Source: Ignavibacteria bacterium
GTDB taxonomy: Bacteria > Bacteroidota > Ignavibacteria > Ignavibacteriales > SURF-24
Assembly: GCA_025612375.1 (NCBI GenBank)
Contig: JAAXKN010000019.1
Span: 21,099-85,098 of the forward strand
DNA length: 64,000 bases
Direction: 5' to 3'
A program made the translations under genes and the position numbers. A model generated the notes under the pieces. It did not search any database. It saw only the letters and a program-made list of their open reading frames with translations, and was not told the origin of the DNA. Shown here in pieces: positions 54,980-64,000 of the stretch. Position 1 is the stretch's first letter, and the number at the start of each line of letters is the position of its first letter.

Positions 54980-57163
54980 ATGAAAAAGATTTTATTAAGC
55001 CTTATATTTACCTGCTTCCTTTTGACCGGCAGCATTCTCCCCCAGCAGAATTCTGCTACTCATACAAGAGGAAAGCTCTGGGAAACATTATACAACTGGG
55101 GCTTTATTGGTGACCCGGGTGCCTGGGACTATACTGAAACTACCGGTGTAGGCTTCTATCCTGGTTTCCCCGGCTTTACTTATCCCAACAACGAGGAACT
55201 GGCTAATGGCTTTATAACGGATGCCAACTTCCATAACTTCCGCAGCGGCCCCTGGATTATTGCAAAAGGCGGCAAGGCTCCTACTCCTCCTAACTTCGAC
55301 CCTGAACAGAAGGATTTCTTAATATATCATGCTTCTTTGGCTACAGGTGAAAATGGAGTGCTTTCCTCTAACCCCCCGTTCGTAACTGTAAGAAATTTTG
55401 CCGGAAGCAAGGACTATAATCCCCAGCTCCCTGAGGAAATGAATACGAACACATTTAATACCTCAACAGGCATTACAGTCACACAGCGCTCAATGTCATG
55501 GAGCTTTAACGGGTACCACGACTTTATTATCTACGATTATACATTTAAGAATACTGGAAACATCGTCGTTCAGTCTGTAAACAAGGTCTTCCACCTCGAC
55601 CAGACACTCAACGAGGTATGGTTCGTATTCCATAGCGGAATACAGGTTTCAACAAAAGGAATGCTGAATTTTCATTATAACAGCAACTTTCTTAATTCCG
55701 CTGCCCCTGCAGGCGGCTTCGGCTGGCATCCTTCGGGCGGCTACTTTAATTACTATAATGTTGAAAATGACGCCCCGGGCGACGGAAAAGGCCTCTTTTA
55801 CTTTAGCAGGCATTATAATGGCGGAAGAGCACCAGTTCCATGGGATAACTTCGGCATTAAATCTAACTGGCAAACGCTTCTGCGCGTAAAACCGGAATGG
55901 CAGCCTGAACTGCAGGACCCCTCGGCTTTCGGATTTGAATTCCTTTACCGCACCCCCCCTCAGGGAGCGCCAAATACAGATCCTTTTGACGCAGACCCGA
56001 CGCACTTTAATATCTATAGCGATGAAGGTGATAAGTTCCAGGGCAGAACAGTGGACTTTGAAACCTTCGGCCTCAGCACCTTTTCGGCCAAGCAGCTCTA
56101 CGATTTTGCAACTTCTGATAAAAGACCGGCAAACAACGGAAATCTTTACTGCTGGTATACCAGCTCTTTCGGCCCCTATACACTGGCTCCGGGAGACTCA
56201 GTCAGAATCGTTTTAGCTGAAGTTGCAGGCGTTATGGATATGCACCAGGTGCAGATGGGCGACCCGAACCACTGGTTCCCCGATAGTACAATTGCTGCCA
56301 TAAGGCGCCATGCCGCAACAGCAAGAAACGCCGTCAAGTGGGGCATAAACGGCAATGCGAATGGCATTAATATGGCAGCCGATGTTCCGGATGCTCCCCC
56401 GGCACCCGACTGCAGGGCTACAAACGCTTCCAAAGGCTCTGATTCGGCTATAGTCGCAGTACAATGGGATAAGCTGGCTGAAGAAACAAAGTATACAGAC
56501 GGATCGGGCGGAATTTTCTTCGACGGATCCACAGACGTCAGCGGCTACAGAATCTACCGAGGCAACGATAAAAGAGGCATTTGGGACCTGGTTGCCGATA
56601 TCCCAAGAAATGAATTCCAGAATTACTGGAGAGCTGACCTGAACAAATATGAATACCTCGATAGAAAACTGCAGTTCGGCTTTGAATTTTACTACTACGT
56701 GCAGGCTTATAACTCAACACCCAAACCATGGACATCTGTAAACGGAACCAAGGTGTCAGGGCTACAGGAGCTTTCCAGCGATGACGTTAACCGTACACCG
56801 CTAGTCTCGGCAAAACCGGGACCGCTTGATATAACAAAGGGCTGGGATGTCTTTGCAGCACCTAACCCCTACATCGAGGGCGATCCTAATCATAGCTTCG
56901 GCGAACCGACACCAAGGAAAATTGAATTCAGAAATCTGCCCGAAAAGGCAACAATTAAAATCTATACACTTTCAGGAGACCTTATTAAAACTCTCCAGCA
57001 CGGGCCTGACGTAAACGGAAACCTATACGGCAGCATCTCCTGGGACCAGCGCTCAGAGTCGGGACTCCTCGTTGCTCCCGGACTTTATATCTATGTCGTT
57101 CAGTCTCAGACAGAGGGTACCATGGGAAGCAAGTTTACGGGTAAACTGATGATCATTAGATAA
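54980..57163 (+). CDS. Large exported protein of the second uptake cassette, T9SS-like C-terminus
   Basis: 727 residues with a Sec signal (to about 22). Rich in Trp/Tyr/Asn/Gly in the first 450 residues. A fibronectin-III-like domain is at about 473-593 (VAVQWDKLAEETKYTD and GYRIYRGNDKRGIWDL). A C-terminal sorting-like domain spans about 624-727 (AAPNPYIEGDP, IKIYTLSGDLIKTL and APGLYIYVVQ). The last two parts match the protein at 29502-32717, of which it is a shorter counterpart without the acidic calcium-type loops. No enzyme family recognised. Probably a surface partner of the adjacent TonB receptor, by position. Confidence 0.7.
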   Translation: MKKILLSLIFTCFLLTGSILPQQNSATHTRGKLWETLYNWGFIGDPGAWDYTETTGVGFYPGFPGFTYPNNEELANGFITDANFHNFRSGPWIIAKGGKAPTPPNFDPEQKDFLIYHASLATGENGVLSSNPPFVTVRNFAGSKDYNPQLPEEMNTNTFNTSTGITVTQRSMSWSFNGYHDFIIYDYTFKNTGNIVVQSVNKVFHLDQTLNEVWFVFHSGIQVSTKGMLNFHYNSNFLNSAAPAGGFGWHPSGGYFNYYNVENDAPGDGKGLFYFSRHYNGGRAPVPWDNFGIKSNWQTLLRVKPEWQPELQDPSAFGFEFLYRTPPQGAPNTDPFDADPTHFNIYSDEGDKFQGRTVDFETFGLSTFSAKQLYDFATSDKRPANNGNLYCWYTSSFGPYTLAPGDSVRIVLAEVAGVMDMHQVQMGDPNHWFPDSTIAAIRRHAATARNAVKWGINGNANGINMAADVPDAPPAPDCRATNASKGSDSAIVAVQWDKLAEETKYTDGSGGIFFDGSTDVSGYRIYRGNDKRGIWDLVADIPRNEFQNYWRADLNKYEYLDRKLQFGFEFYYYVQAYNSTPKPWTSVNGTKVSGLQELSSDDVNRTPLVSAKPGPLDITKGWDVFAAPNPYIEGDPNHSFGEPTPRKIEFRNLPEKATIKIYTLSGDLIKTLQHGPDVNGNLYGSISWDQRSESGLLVAPGLYIYVVQSQTEGTMGSKFTGKLMIIR

Positions 57164-57188
57164 ATGGCGTCTCTGAAGAAAAATTAAA

Positions 57189-57211
57189 GCCCGGCTCTTT
57201 TTATGCCGGGC
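57189..57211 (+). terminator. Intercistronic hairpin
   Basis: GCCCGGC (57189-57195) pairs with GCCGGGC (57205-57211) around a 9-nt T-rich loop. It lacks a following T-run. It may tune expression of the PorV-like gene. Confidence 0.5.
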
Positions 57212-57240
57212 CTCGAAGTAAGCAACTGGAGGAACATAAA

Positions 57241-58224
57241 TTGAAAACGAAATTTTTTATAATAATAATTCTGCTCCTGGCAATAAATGGATTGGTCCCG
57301 GCGCAGTTTAATAAAGCCGGACGCACGACTTTTCAGTTCCTTAAGATCGGCGTCGGCGGCCGTGCTGCTGCTATGGGCGAGGCTACAATTGCCAGTACTC
57401 AGGATATTAACTCAGTATACTGGAACCCTGCAGGACTTACAGGCATCCAAAACCTTGAGGCTGGTGTAAACTATACAAAGTGGATCGCAGACCTGAGCGT
57501 TACAAGTGCCGCTGTTGGATATAACTTCGGCCCTGCCGTGATTGCCGTAAACTATATGGGATTAAGCTACGGCAATATTCAGGAGGCACTTACTACCAGC
57601 ACTACGGGCAAGGTCGATACCAGAACCGGCGGTACATTTACAGGCAGCGACCTGGCCTTAGGCCTTACGCTTGCCCGCCGCTTTACAGACCAGCTCTCAA
57701 TCGGCGTTAATGTCAAATACCTCAGGGAGGACCTTTATACATATAAAACTTCGCTCTGGGCAATGGACGTGGGAACATACTACGACACGCAGTGGAAAGG
57801 TGTCCGCATAGCTATGACGGCACAGAACTTTTCAAAACAGGCCCGCTGGATGTATACTAAGGAAGAAAACCAGCAGTCATTTGAACTTCCCCTCGTCTTC
57901 CGCATCGGTACATCAATCGATCTCTGGGGCGGCGAAGACCTCGTATTTGGAGGTGATGCATCTGTAAATAAACTGACTCTGGATGTCGATGCAATTCATA
58001 CAAACGATTATGGCGAAAGACTCCATTTAGGAGGCGAATACGTATTCATGAATATGCTCTCACTAAGAGCAGGCTACAGAATGAACTATGAAGAAGGTAA
58101 CCTCGCTCTGGGAGCAGGCTTTAAGACGGAATTCTCGGGCGTCAAACTGGAAGTCGATTATGCTTACGTAAAATATGACTTCCTCGAGTCCCCGCACCGC
58201 TTCTCACTCATTTTTGCATTTTAA
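57241..58224 (+). CDS. PorV/PorQ-family outer-membrane barrel protein, second cassette
   Basis: 327 residues from TTG 57241 with a clear GGAGG box 9 nt upstream. Sec signal to about 21. The family block KIGVGGRAAAMGEATIASTQDINSVYWNPAGL corresponds to the block in the protein at 32731, and the C-terminus ends in HRFSLIFAF. Expected to be the outer-membrane partner of the preceding T9SS-like cargo. Confidence 0.8.
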   Translation: MKTKFFIIIILLLAINGLVPAQFNKAGRTTFQFLKIGVGGRAAAMGEATIASTQDINSVYWNPAGLTGIQNLEAGVNYTKWIADLSVTSAAVGYNFGPAVIAVNYMGLSYGNIQEALTTSTTGKVDTRTGGTFTGSDLALGLTLARRFTDQLSIGVNVKYLREDLYTYKTSLWAMDVGTYYDTQWKGVRIAMTAQNFSKQARWMYTKEENQQSFELPLVFRIGTSIDLWGGEDLVFGGDASVNKLTLDVDAIHTNDYGERLHLGGEYVFMNMLSLRAGYRMNYEEGNLALGAGFKTEFSGVKLEVDYAYVKYDFLESPHRFSLIFAF

Positions 58225-58254
58225 GAAAAATTACAAAGAGAGGAATAAACTCAT

Positions 58255-61200
58255 ATGGCATTTTCACAAAAACTGGTTAATGGAGAAAAACTTACACCTG
58301 AAAGTTTCAGGAAGCCCCCTAAAGAACTGGGCATACTCCCCTTCTGGTTCTGGAACGGTGAGATGAATGAAAAGGAAATGGAATGGCAGATGAAAGAATA
58401 CCACGACAAGGGTATTCCGGGACTTTTTATCCACGGGCGATTTGGTGAAGAAATAGGCTACCTTTCAGACAAGTGGTTTGACCGCGTAAAGTTTGCCGTA
58501 GAAAAAGCCAGGGAAATCGGGCTCGACATATGGATCTACGACGAAATGAACTGGCCCAGCGGTACGGCCGAACGCCAGGTAATTAAAAAATACCCGCACC
58601 TTTCACAGAAATATCTTGAACTCGTTGCACTTAACGTAGACGGGCCCCTCTTTACATTCCTTGAGGCAACGGATTCCCGCTACGTCAATACGGGAGACTC
58701 ACGCCCCATTGCCGCATTTGCGTGCTCGGCTGACGAATATAAAAACGGAATTAAAGAGCTCATCGACCTTACACCCAACCTGTCATTCAATAAGGTGATC
58801 CCCTGGGAGGCTCCGGCAGGAAAATGGAAACTCCTCTATTTCCTCGAAAAGGAAGTGCCGTATTACATAGACGCCCTGAACCCTGAATCCACAAACAGAT
58901 TTATTGAACTTACTCACGACAGATATAAAAATGCCGTTGGAAAAGACTTCGGCACAATCGTCCCCGGCTTCTACACAGATGAGCCGGCAATGCACTACTA
59001 CCAGGTTGGCGTTGATAATTACGTCGTCCCCTGGTCAAGCCAGATGTTTAAGATCTTCAGGCAGCGCCGCGGCTACGACCTGAGGCCCTACCTGCCGGCG
59101 CTTTACGTCGATATGGGTGAGGTAACTGCAAAAATACGCTACGACTTCTGGCGCACCTTAAGCGAACAGTATACCGATTCCTACTACAGAAGACTGCGCG
59201 AATGGTGCGATGAAAACGGAGTCATCTTTACCGGACACGTCCTCTTTGAGGAATGGCTGAGGCTCCAGGCAAGATGCGAAGGAAATATTTTTAAACACTT
59301 AAAACAGATGCACATTACGGGCGTCGACCACCTTTACCCCAAGATCGGTACAGAAAAAGAACCCGACCAGCACGTGGCACTGAAGCTCGCAAGCTCTGCC
59401 GCCCACCACTACGGTAGCACAAGGCTCCTCTGCGAATCTATGGGCGGCGCTTACTGGGACTGCACGCTTGAACGCATGAAATGGATAGCTAACTGGGAAT
59501 ATGTCCTGGGCGTAAACCTATTCAACAACCACGGCTACCACTATTCAATTGAAGGCGAAAGAAAACGCGACTGGCCCCCTTCACAGTTCTATCACCATAC
59601 ATGGTGGAATAACTACGGAGAATTTACAACTTATATGTCGCGCCTGGGACACGTCCTCTCCGGCGGACGCCACGTGGCTAAAGTGCTCGTACTCTACCCC
59701 CTTAACAGCATCTGGACCAACTACCAGCCCCAGAAAGCCAGCACAACGAGCAAAACAATTGAAGGCAACTTCAATTTCATTACAGATTCACTCCTGAGAC
59801 TCCACTACGACTACGACTATGTGGATGAGGACGTCCTGATCGGCTCAAAGGTCGCAAAAGACAAAATAAAAATTGCCAACGAGGAATATTCGCTTCTTAT
59901 TTTACCCCCTCTTACACACATCAAAAAAGACACCTTCCAGGTAATAAAGAAGTTTGTTGAAAACGGCGGCAGGGTAATTGCCGATACCATCCTGCCTTTT
60001 GAATTCCTGGAAGCTGAAGGCGACGGCGCCGCGGGCGAAATGAAGGAACTCTTCGGCGTTAACCCTAAAAACCTCTTTTCAGAGTTCAAAAGCGGCAAGG
60101 AGTTCTCAGGCATCAAATCAAAAAAGAATGTCTATCTCTACGGCGGAAAAGGAAAAACAAAGCCGGAGCGCCGCGAAGTGCTGGGAAAACTGTTAAATAA
60201 AATCCTTTCACCAGACGTGATTATAGATAATGAAGAGGTATTCTACCTCCACCGCGTAAAAGACGGCTACGACATCTATTTCATCGTTAACACTTCCCAG
60301 AAAGAAATTGGCTCTGTTGAAATATCTTTTGAAAAGACGGGAAGCCCCGAACTCTGGGACCCCGCTTCAGGCGAAATTAAACCGCTCTACGTCTACCAGA
60401 TTAAAAACGGCAGGACGGTTGTAAATCTTCATTTCTCAGAAAGCCAGTCGCACATTGTTATAATAAGAAACAGCGTAAAGAAGCCTTTTATACAGGAAAC
60501 AAACCTTGTTGTGGAGAGTTTCGACGGAAAGAAAATCTCAGGTTATCTTGAAAACAGCGACAAAGAGGCTTTTGCTAAGGTCGAAACAAATAACGGCGTA
60601 AAAAGGCTTAAGACCCCGCAGGTGAAACCCCCGGCTCCAATAAAGCTGGGCAGAACGTATAATTTCGACATCAAAGAAGATAACGCACTTTTAATCCGTA
60701 GCTGGAAGATGAAATTAGAGGATGAAAGTGACTCTAAGGGCTATTCAGACCCCTCTTTCGATGACTCAGAATGGCTTAAGGTTACAAACGGCGCCTGGGA
60801 AATGCAGCTCCCGCAGGAAAGGGATAATGAAACTTATCCCGTTACACTCTGGTACCGTACCACTTTTGAAATAGAAAACATGCCTGAAAAATTAAACCTC
60901 CTTATCGACGGCTTTAGCGGAAAGGAGCATACACTATTCATAAACGGACAGGAGATAAAAGACAAGGGACAGAGGAGCTATCTCGACGCTGAAATTAAAG
61001 AGATCGACATTAGCAGGTTTGTCCATGAAGGGCAAAACCACGTTGCCGTAAGGCTCACAGCACAAAGAAGGACAGACGGCATACTGGACCTTCTGAAGAT
61101 AACAGGAAAGTTCGCCCTTGCAAAGACTGAAGAGGGCTATAAAATAGTAAAGAAAGAAAATAAAATTAAATTAGGCGACTGGACAAAACAGGGCTACCCC

Positions 61201-61512
61201 TTCTTCTCGGGCACAGGTATATATGAGACAGAGTTCAGGGTGCCTGAAGATTACAAGAACGGGAAGTTCTTCCTCGAGGTCAATCTTGGCGAGGATGTCC
61301 TGGAAGTAAGCATGAACGGTCATGAAGGCAGGGTCCTGCCCTGGCACCCTTACAGGCTCGATGTTACAGACATGGTTCAGACAGGTAATAATACTATTCA
61401 GCTTAAGGTAACAAATACACTGATAAATGTACTTGAAGCAGTGCAGAAAAAGTCCGGAATTTTTTCTGAACCTGTAATTACATTTAAACCATTATACGTT
61501 ATTTCTTTATAA
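58255..61512 (+). CDS. Large glycoside hydrolase, GH106-like (alpha-L-rhamnosidase type)
   Basis: 1085 residues without an evident signal peptide, so probably cytoplasmic. The N-terminal barrel starts FRKPPKELGILPFWFWNGEM, with GLDIWIYDEMNWPSG and GFYTDEPAMHYY, matching the pattern of GH106/rhamnosidase-like glycosyl hydrolases. A beta-sandwich of the GH2 jelly-roll type lies near 825-970 (LWYRTTFEIENMPEKLNLLI, VAVRLTAQRRTDG) and a second one near the C-terminus. Catalytic residues are not assigned with confidence; the Asp-Glu pairs YDEMNW and YTDEPA are candidates. It lies 22 bp before a ribokinase gene, so the product may feed pentose or deoxysugar metabolism. Confidence 0.65.
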   Translation: MAFSQKLVNGEKLTPESFRKPPKELGILPFWFWNGEMNEKEMEWQMKEYHDKGIPGLFIHGRFGEEIGYLSDKWFDRVKFAVEKAREIGLDIWIYDEMNWPSGTAERQVIKKYPHLSQKYLELVALNVDGPLFTFLEATDSRYVNTGDSRPIAAFACSADEYKNGIKELIDLTPNLSFNKVIPWEAPAGKWKLLYFLEKEVPYYIDALNPESTNRFIELTHDRYKNAVGKDFGTIVPGFYTDEPAMHYYQVGVDNYVVPWSSQMFKIFRQRRGYDLRPYLPALYVDMGEVTAKIRYDFWRTLSEQYTDSYYRRLREWCDENGVIFTGHVLFEEWLRLQARCEGNIFKHLKQMHITGVDHLYPKIGTEKEPDQHVALKLASSAAHHYGSTRLLCESMGGAYWDCTLERMKWIANWEYVLGVNLFNNHGYHYSIEGERKRDWPPSQFYHHTWWNNYGEFTTYMSRLGHVLSGGRHVAKVLVLYPLNSIWTNYQPQKASTTSKTIEGNFNFITDSLLRLHYDYDYVDEDVLIGSKVAKDKIKIANEEYSLLILPPLTHIKKDTFQVIKKFVENGGRVIADTILPFEFLEAEGDGAAGEMKELFGVNPKNLFSEFKSGKEFSGIKSKKNVYLYGGKGKTKPERREVLGKLLNKILSPDVIIDNEEVFYLHRVKDGYDIYFIVNTSQKEIGSVEISFEKTGSPELWDPASGEIKPLYVYQIKNGRTVVNLHFSESQSHIVIIRNSVKKPFIQETNLVVESFDGKKISGYLENSDKEAFAKVETNNGVKRLKTPQVKPPAPIKLGRTYNFDIKEDNALLIRSWKMKLEDESDSKGYSDPSFDDSEWLKVTNGAWEMQLPQERDNETYPVTLWYRTTFEIENMPEKLNLLIDGFSGKEHTLFINGQEIKDKGQRSYLDAEIKEIDISRFVHEGQNHVAVRLTAQRRTDGILDLLKITGKFALAKTEEGYKIVKKENKIKLGDWTKQGYPFFSGTGIYETEFRVPEDYKNGKFFLEVNLGEDVLEVSMNGHEGRVLPWHPYRLDVTDMVQTGNNTIQLKVTNTLINVLEAVQKKSGIFSEPVITFKPLYVISL

Positions 61513-61534
61513 TCTTAAGTTATAGAGGCATCTA

Positions 61535-62455
61535 ATGAATACGAGAGGAGTACTTGTTGTAGGAAGCGCAAATATGGACATGGTAGTTGTATGTGAAGAC
61601 TTCCCGAAACCCGGTGAAACAATTTTAGGACGCCAGTTCGGCATGTTCGCCGGGGGCAAGGGGGCCAACCAGGCCGTATGCAGCGCTAAGCTGGGTGGAA
61701 AAACTTTCTTCGTCGGTAAAATGGGTAACGATATGTTCAGGGATAAATTGTCTCAGAATATGCAGACCGACGGCGTCAGGCTGGAATATCTCTTAATCGA
61801 CAAAACTGAACCGACCGGAATAGCTTTAATTACAGTCAACGGTTACGGACAGAATGAAATCGTGGTGGTATCAGGCAGCAATATGAAACTCTCTCCTGAG
61901 GATATAAAACAGAACGAGGAGGCCTTCTCGCAGTCCGGCGTAGTAATAACACAGCTTGAAATACCGCTTGAGACCGTCGTGGAGACTGCACGCATCGCAA
62001 AAAAACATGGGGCCATGTTTATCCTTAACCCCGCCCCGGCCAGAAGGCTTCCCGATGAACTGCTGAAGATGGTGGATTACATTACCCCGAACGAAATTGA
62101 GCTTGGAATGCTTTCCGGAATCCCCGTCATCGATACAGATTCAGCCGCTCTTGCCTCCAGGAGGCTCATTGATACGGGGGTGAAAAATGTAATCGTGACA
62201 CTTGGCTCAAAAGGCGCTCTTCTTGTAAACAGCCAGAAGAGTGAACTTTTTGCAGCAAGAGAAGTCGATGTTGTAGACAGCACGGCTGCCGGCGACGCCT
62301 TTAACGGCGCCCTGGCTTTTGCACTCTCAGAGGGAAGGACGGTCGACAAGGCTATCCAGTTTGCAAACATTGTGGCGTCCTACTCTGTTACAAAGCTGGG
62401 TGCGCAGACTTCCATGCCTACAATGGATGAAATCAAAGCCGCAAAAGTGATTTAA
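61535..62455 (+). CDS. rbsK: Ribokinase (PfkB family)
   Basis: 306 residues with both PfkB signatures: GMFAGGKGANQAVCSAKLGG near 36-55 and DSTAAGDAFNGALAF with catalytic Asp254. The N-terminal VVGSANMDMVVVCEDFPKPGET is characteristic of ribokinase. It phosphorylates D-ribose at O5. RbsD follows 17 bp later, which supports ribose as substrate, although deoxyribokinase or other pentose kinases of the family remain possible. Confidence 0.88.
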   Translation: MNTRGVLVVGSANMDMVVVCEDFPKPGETILGRQFGMFAGGKGANQAVCSAKLGGKTFFVGKMGNDMFRDKLSQNMQTDGVRLEYLLIDKTEPTGIALITVNGYGQNEIVVVSGSNMKLSPEDIKQNEEAFSQSGVVITQLEIPLETVVETARIAKKHGAMFILNPAPARRLPDELLKMVDYITPNEIELGMLSGIPVIDTDSAALASRRLIDTGVKNVIVTLGSKGALLVNSQKSELFAAREVDVVDSTAAGDAFNGALAFALSEGRTVDKAIQFANIVASYSVTKLGAQTSMPTMDEIKAAKVI

Positions 62456-62472
62456 ATATAAGGGAACAAGTT

Positions 62473-62880
62473 ATGAAGAAAAATGGGATACTGAATTCTG
62501 AACTCTCGCGCGTTGTTGCTCAAATGGGACACACAGACAAACTGGTCATCTGCGACAGCGGCCTTCCTATTCCGAGAAATGCTGAGGTGATAGACCTTGC
62601 ACTCAGCACAAACCTGCCGCGTTTTATAGAAACCCTTAAAGTCATCTTAGAGGAGCTTCAGATCGAAGAGGCAATTGTTGCCGAAGAAATGCTGGACGTA
62701 AGCTGCGGCGTTTATGATGAGGTGACAAGCCTTCTGCCTAAAGTAAATATACAGAAGGTTTCTCACGAGGAATTTAAGAATATTACGAGAAACCCTGAGG
62801 GAAATATCGCCTTCGTCCGCACGGGTGAAGCTACCCCGTATGCAAATATCATACTCATTTCAGGCGTAACTTTTAACTAA
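62473..62880 (+). CDS. rbsD: D-ribose pyranase, RbsD family
   Basis: 135 residues, the usual length. Conserved catalytic features: His20 in MGHTDKLVICDSGLPIP and the C-terminal TGEATPYANIILISGV. The enzyme interconverts beta-pyran and beta-furan forms of ribose, preparing it for ribokinase. No ribose ABC transporter accompanies it here. Confidence 0.9.
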   Translation: MKKNGILNSELSRVVAQMGHTDKLVICDSGLPIPRNAEVIDLALSTNLPRFIETLKVILEELQIEEAIVAEEMLDVSCGVYDEVTSLLPKVNIQKVSHEEFKNITRNPEGNIAFVRTGEATPYANIILISGVTFN

Positions 62881-62894
62881 TACGGAAAAACTTG

Positions 62895-63890
62895 ATGCAG
62901 TACAGAAAATTTGGAAATCTGGATTGGAAAGTCTCTGAAATAGGTTTCGGAGCCTGGGCAATCGGGGGCGACATGTGGGGGCGCCAGGATGACACTGAAT
63001 CAATTAAAGCCCTCCATAAGGCAATGGACCTTGGAGTCAACTTTATCGATACCGCCCAGGGATACGGAAAAGGACACAGCGAGGAGATTATAGGAAAAGT
63101 CCTCAAAGAACGCTCAGAAGAAATCTATGTGGCAACTAAAATTCCCCCTGTCCCCGATACCCCGTGGCCTCCGCCGGAGGACTTCGACGTAAACATATCT
63201 TTCCCTGCCGAATACATCATTAAGCAGTGCGAAGGATCCTTAAAAAGGCTTAAGAGGGATTATATCGATGTCTATCAGTTCCATACCTGGGCTCCCGGCT
63301 TCAACGTGCGGGACGAATGGTTCCAGGCAATTACGAAACTGAAGGAGGAGGGTAAAATCCGCGCTGCCGGAGTCTCAGTGCACGACACTACGCCGGACAG
63401 TGTAATCGGGGCCCTCGCAATGGGTAAAATTGATGAAGTCCAGGTAATCTATAACCTTTTTGAGCAGTACCCTAAGTGCAATCTTTTCCCTGTCTGCCAG
63501 AGGCTGGGCATTGCCGTTGTCATCCGTGTGCCGTTCGATGAAGGTGCCCTGACGGGAAAATATACGCCTAAGACAAAGTTTCAGGAGGGTGACGTAAGAA
63601 GTCATTACTTCCGGGGTAATAACCTCATGGCTGTAATAAAGAAAACCCGGGAGATTGACGGCGTTAAGGAAAAACGCCACCCCGGCATGAGCATGGCGCG
63701 CTATGCCCTTAAATTCTGCCTCAGCCATCCGGCCGTAAGTACCGTCATACCGGGAATCAGAAATATCACACAGGCAGAAATGAATACCTCGGTTAGCGAC
63801 GGCATACTCCTTAAGGAAGAGGAACTAAAGGAATTAAACCGCTTTGCATGGAGGAAGGATTTCTGGAGGGAAGAAATCTCCATTGAATAG
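62895..63890 (+). CDS. Aldo/keto reductase
   Basis: 331 residues from ATG 62895 (a TTG lies one codon earlier). Catalytic tetrad pattern: Asp in FIDTAQGYG with Tyr, Lys in YVATKIPP and His in VYQFHTW. NADP-binding tail: HPAVSTVIPGIRN. Such enzymes reduce or oxidise sugars and aldehydes, and in sugar clusters often act on aldoses or keto-sugars. It is 14 bp after rbsD, so it is probably in the same transcript. Confidence 0.88.
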   Translation: MQYRKFGNLDWKVSEIGFGAWAIGGDMWGRQDDTESIKALHKAMDLGVNFIDTAQGYGKGHSEEIIGKVLKERSEEIYVATKIPPVPDTPWPPPEDFDVNISFPAEYIIKQCEGSLKRLKRDYIDVYQFHTWAPGFNVRDEWFQAITKLKEEGKIRAAGVSVHDTTPDSVIGALAMGKIDEVQVIYNLFEQYPKCNLFPVCQRLGIAVVIRVPFDEGALTGKYTPKTKFQEGDVRSHYFRGNNLMAVIKKTREIDGVKEKRHPGMSMARYALKFCLSHPAVSTVIPGIRNITQAEMNTSVSDGILLKEEELKELNRFAWRKDFWREEISIE

Positions 63891-63953
63891 CCAAGAGCTT
63901 TAGCTGAATAGCCGCGAGCTTTAGCTGAATAGCCACGAGCTTTAGCTGAATAG
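63885..63953 (+). repeat. 21-bp tandem repeat, three copies plus a partial
   Basis: Units at 63885-63905, 63906-63926 and 63927-63947, with consensus GAATAGCCRMGAGCTTTAGC plus T, then GAATAG. The first unit overlaps the aldo/keto reductase stop codon, and each unit carries an in-frame TAG. Copies differ at only two positions. Confidence 0.9.
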
Positions 63954-64000
63954 AAGTTATGTTTAAAAATAGGTTGTAAGAGGATATAAAAAAAGAGCAT

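Noticed and set aside
63885..63953. CRISPR-like repeat
   Set aside because: Units are contiguous with no unique spacers and no cas genes are present.
63701..64000. Minus-strand frame encoding AKARGYS repeats
   Set aside because: It arises from the 21-bp tandem repeat and runs antisense into the aldo/keto reductase.

Overview
The window (about 45% GC by eye) looks like a carbohydrate-utilisation region from a member of the Ignavibacteria/Melioribacter branch of the Bacteroidota-Chlorobi group. This is inferred from gene content. Several exported proteins end in a type IX secretion (T9SS) sorting domain containing NYPNPFNP and a C-terminal KMLLLK-like tail. There are TonB-dependent receptors with carboxypeptidase-regulatory-like N-termini, PorV/PorQ-family barrels and no recognisable SusD. 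No tRNA, rRNA, CRISPR array, transposase or phage gene was seen.

Layout. 1-1361 (-): 5' part of a secreted parvulin-type peptidyl-prolyl isomerase, cut by the window edge. 1554-14904 (-): a glycosidase block with a PA14-containing GH3, a GH15-like (alpha/alpha)6 protein, a lipoprotein esterase, two tandem GH3 paralogues, a ROK sugar kinase, a FucP-type permease and a Tat-exported GH125 alpha-mannosidase. 15226-19601 (+): a membrane-anchored sugar-binding protein, a histidine kinase and an NtrC-type sigma54 activator. 19829-24012 (+): a T9SS-exported GH2 enzyme and a sodium/sugar symporter. 24082-33744 (+): a glycan-binding T9SS protein, a TonB receptor, a large exported protein and a PorV-like barrel. 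33952-35778 (+): a naturally circularly permuted GH16 beta-glucanase of the Fibrobacter type with a malectin-like domain. 35795-39794 (-): glucose dehydrogenase, GH15 and membrane glycosyltransferase operon. 40007-41646 (+): a tiny Pro/Glu-rich protein and a LacI-family regulator with two near-perfect operators. 41949-48823 (+): a sugar ABC importer without its ATPase, a GWxTD protein, a lipoprotein and a FadL-like barrel. 48968-58224 (+): a second glycan-binding protein/TonB receptor/large exported protein/PorV-like set, with an alcohol dehydrogenase inserted. 58255-63890 (+): a GH106-like glycosidase, ribokinase, RbsD and an aldo/keto reductase.

How it may work together. Exported GH16, GH2 and GH3 enzymes would cut beta-glucans and related plant or algal polymers. 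Surface binding proteins and TonB receptors would capture oligosaccharides. GH3, GH125, SSS, FucP-type and ABC functions would finish and import the sugars, and ROK kinase, ribokinase and dehydrogenases would feed central metabolism.

The most interesting structures are: (1) a sugar-binding protein/histidine kinase/NtrC regulator set surrounded by four copies of a 17-bp AT-rich dyad, each placed about 70-110 bp upstream of a -24/-12-like sequence; (2) a repeated SusD-less glycan-uptake cassette; (3) the permuted GH16; (4) a recently homogenised internal duplication in a surface glycan-binding gene.
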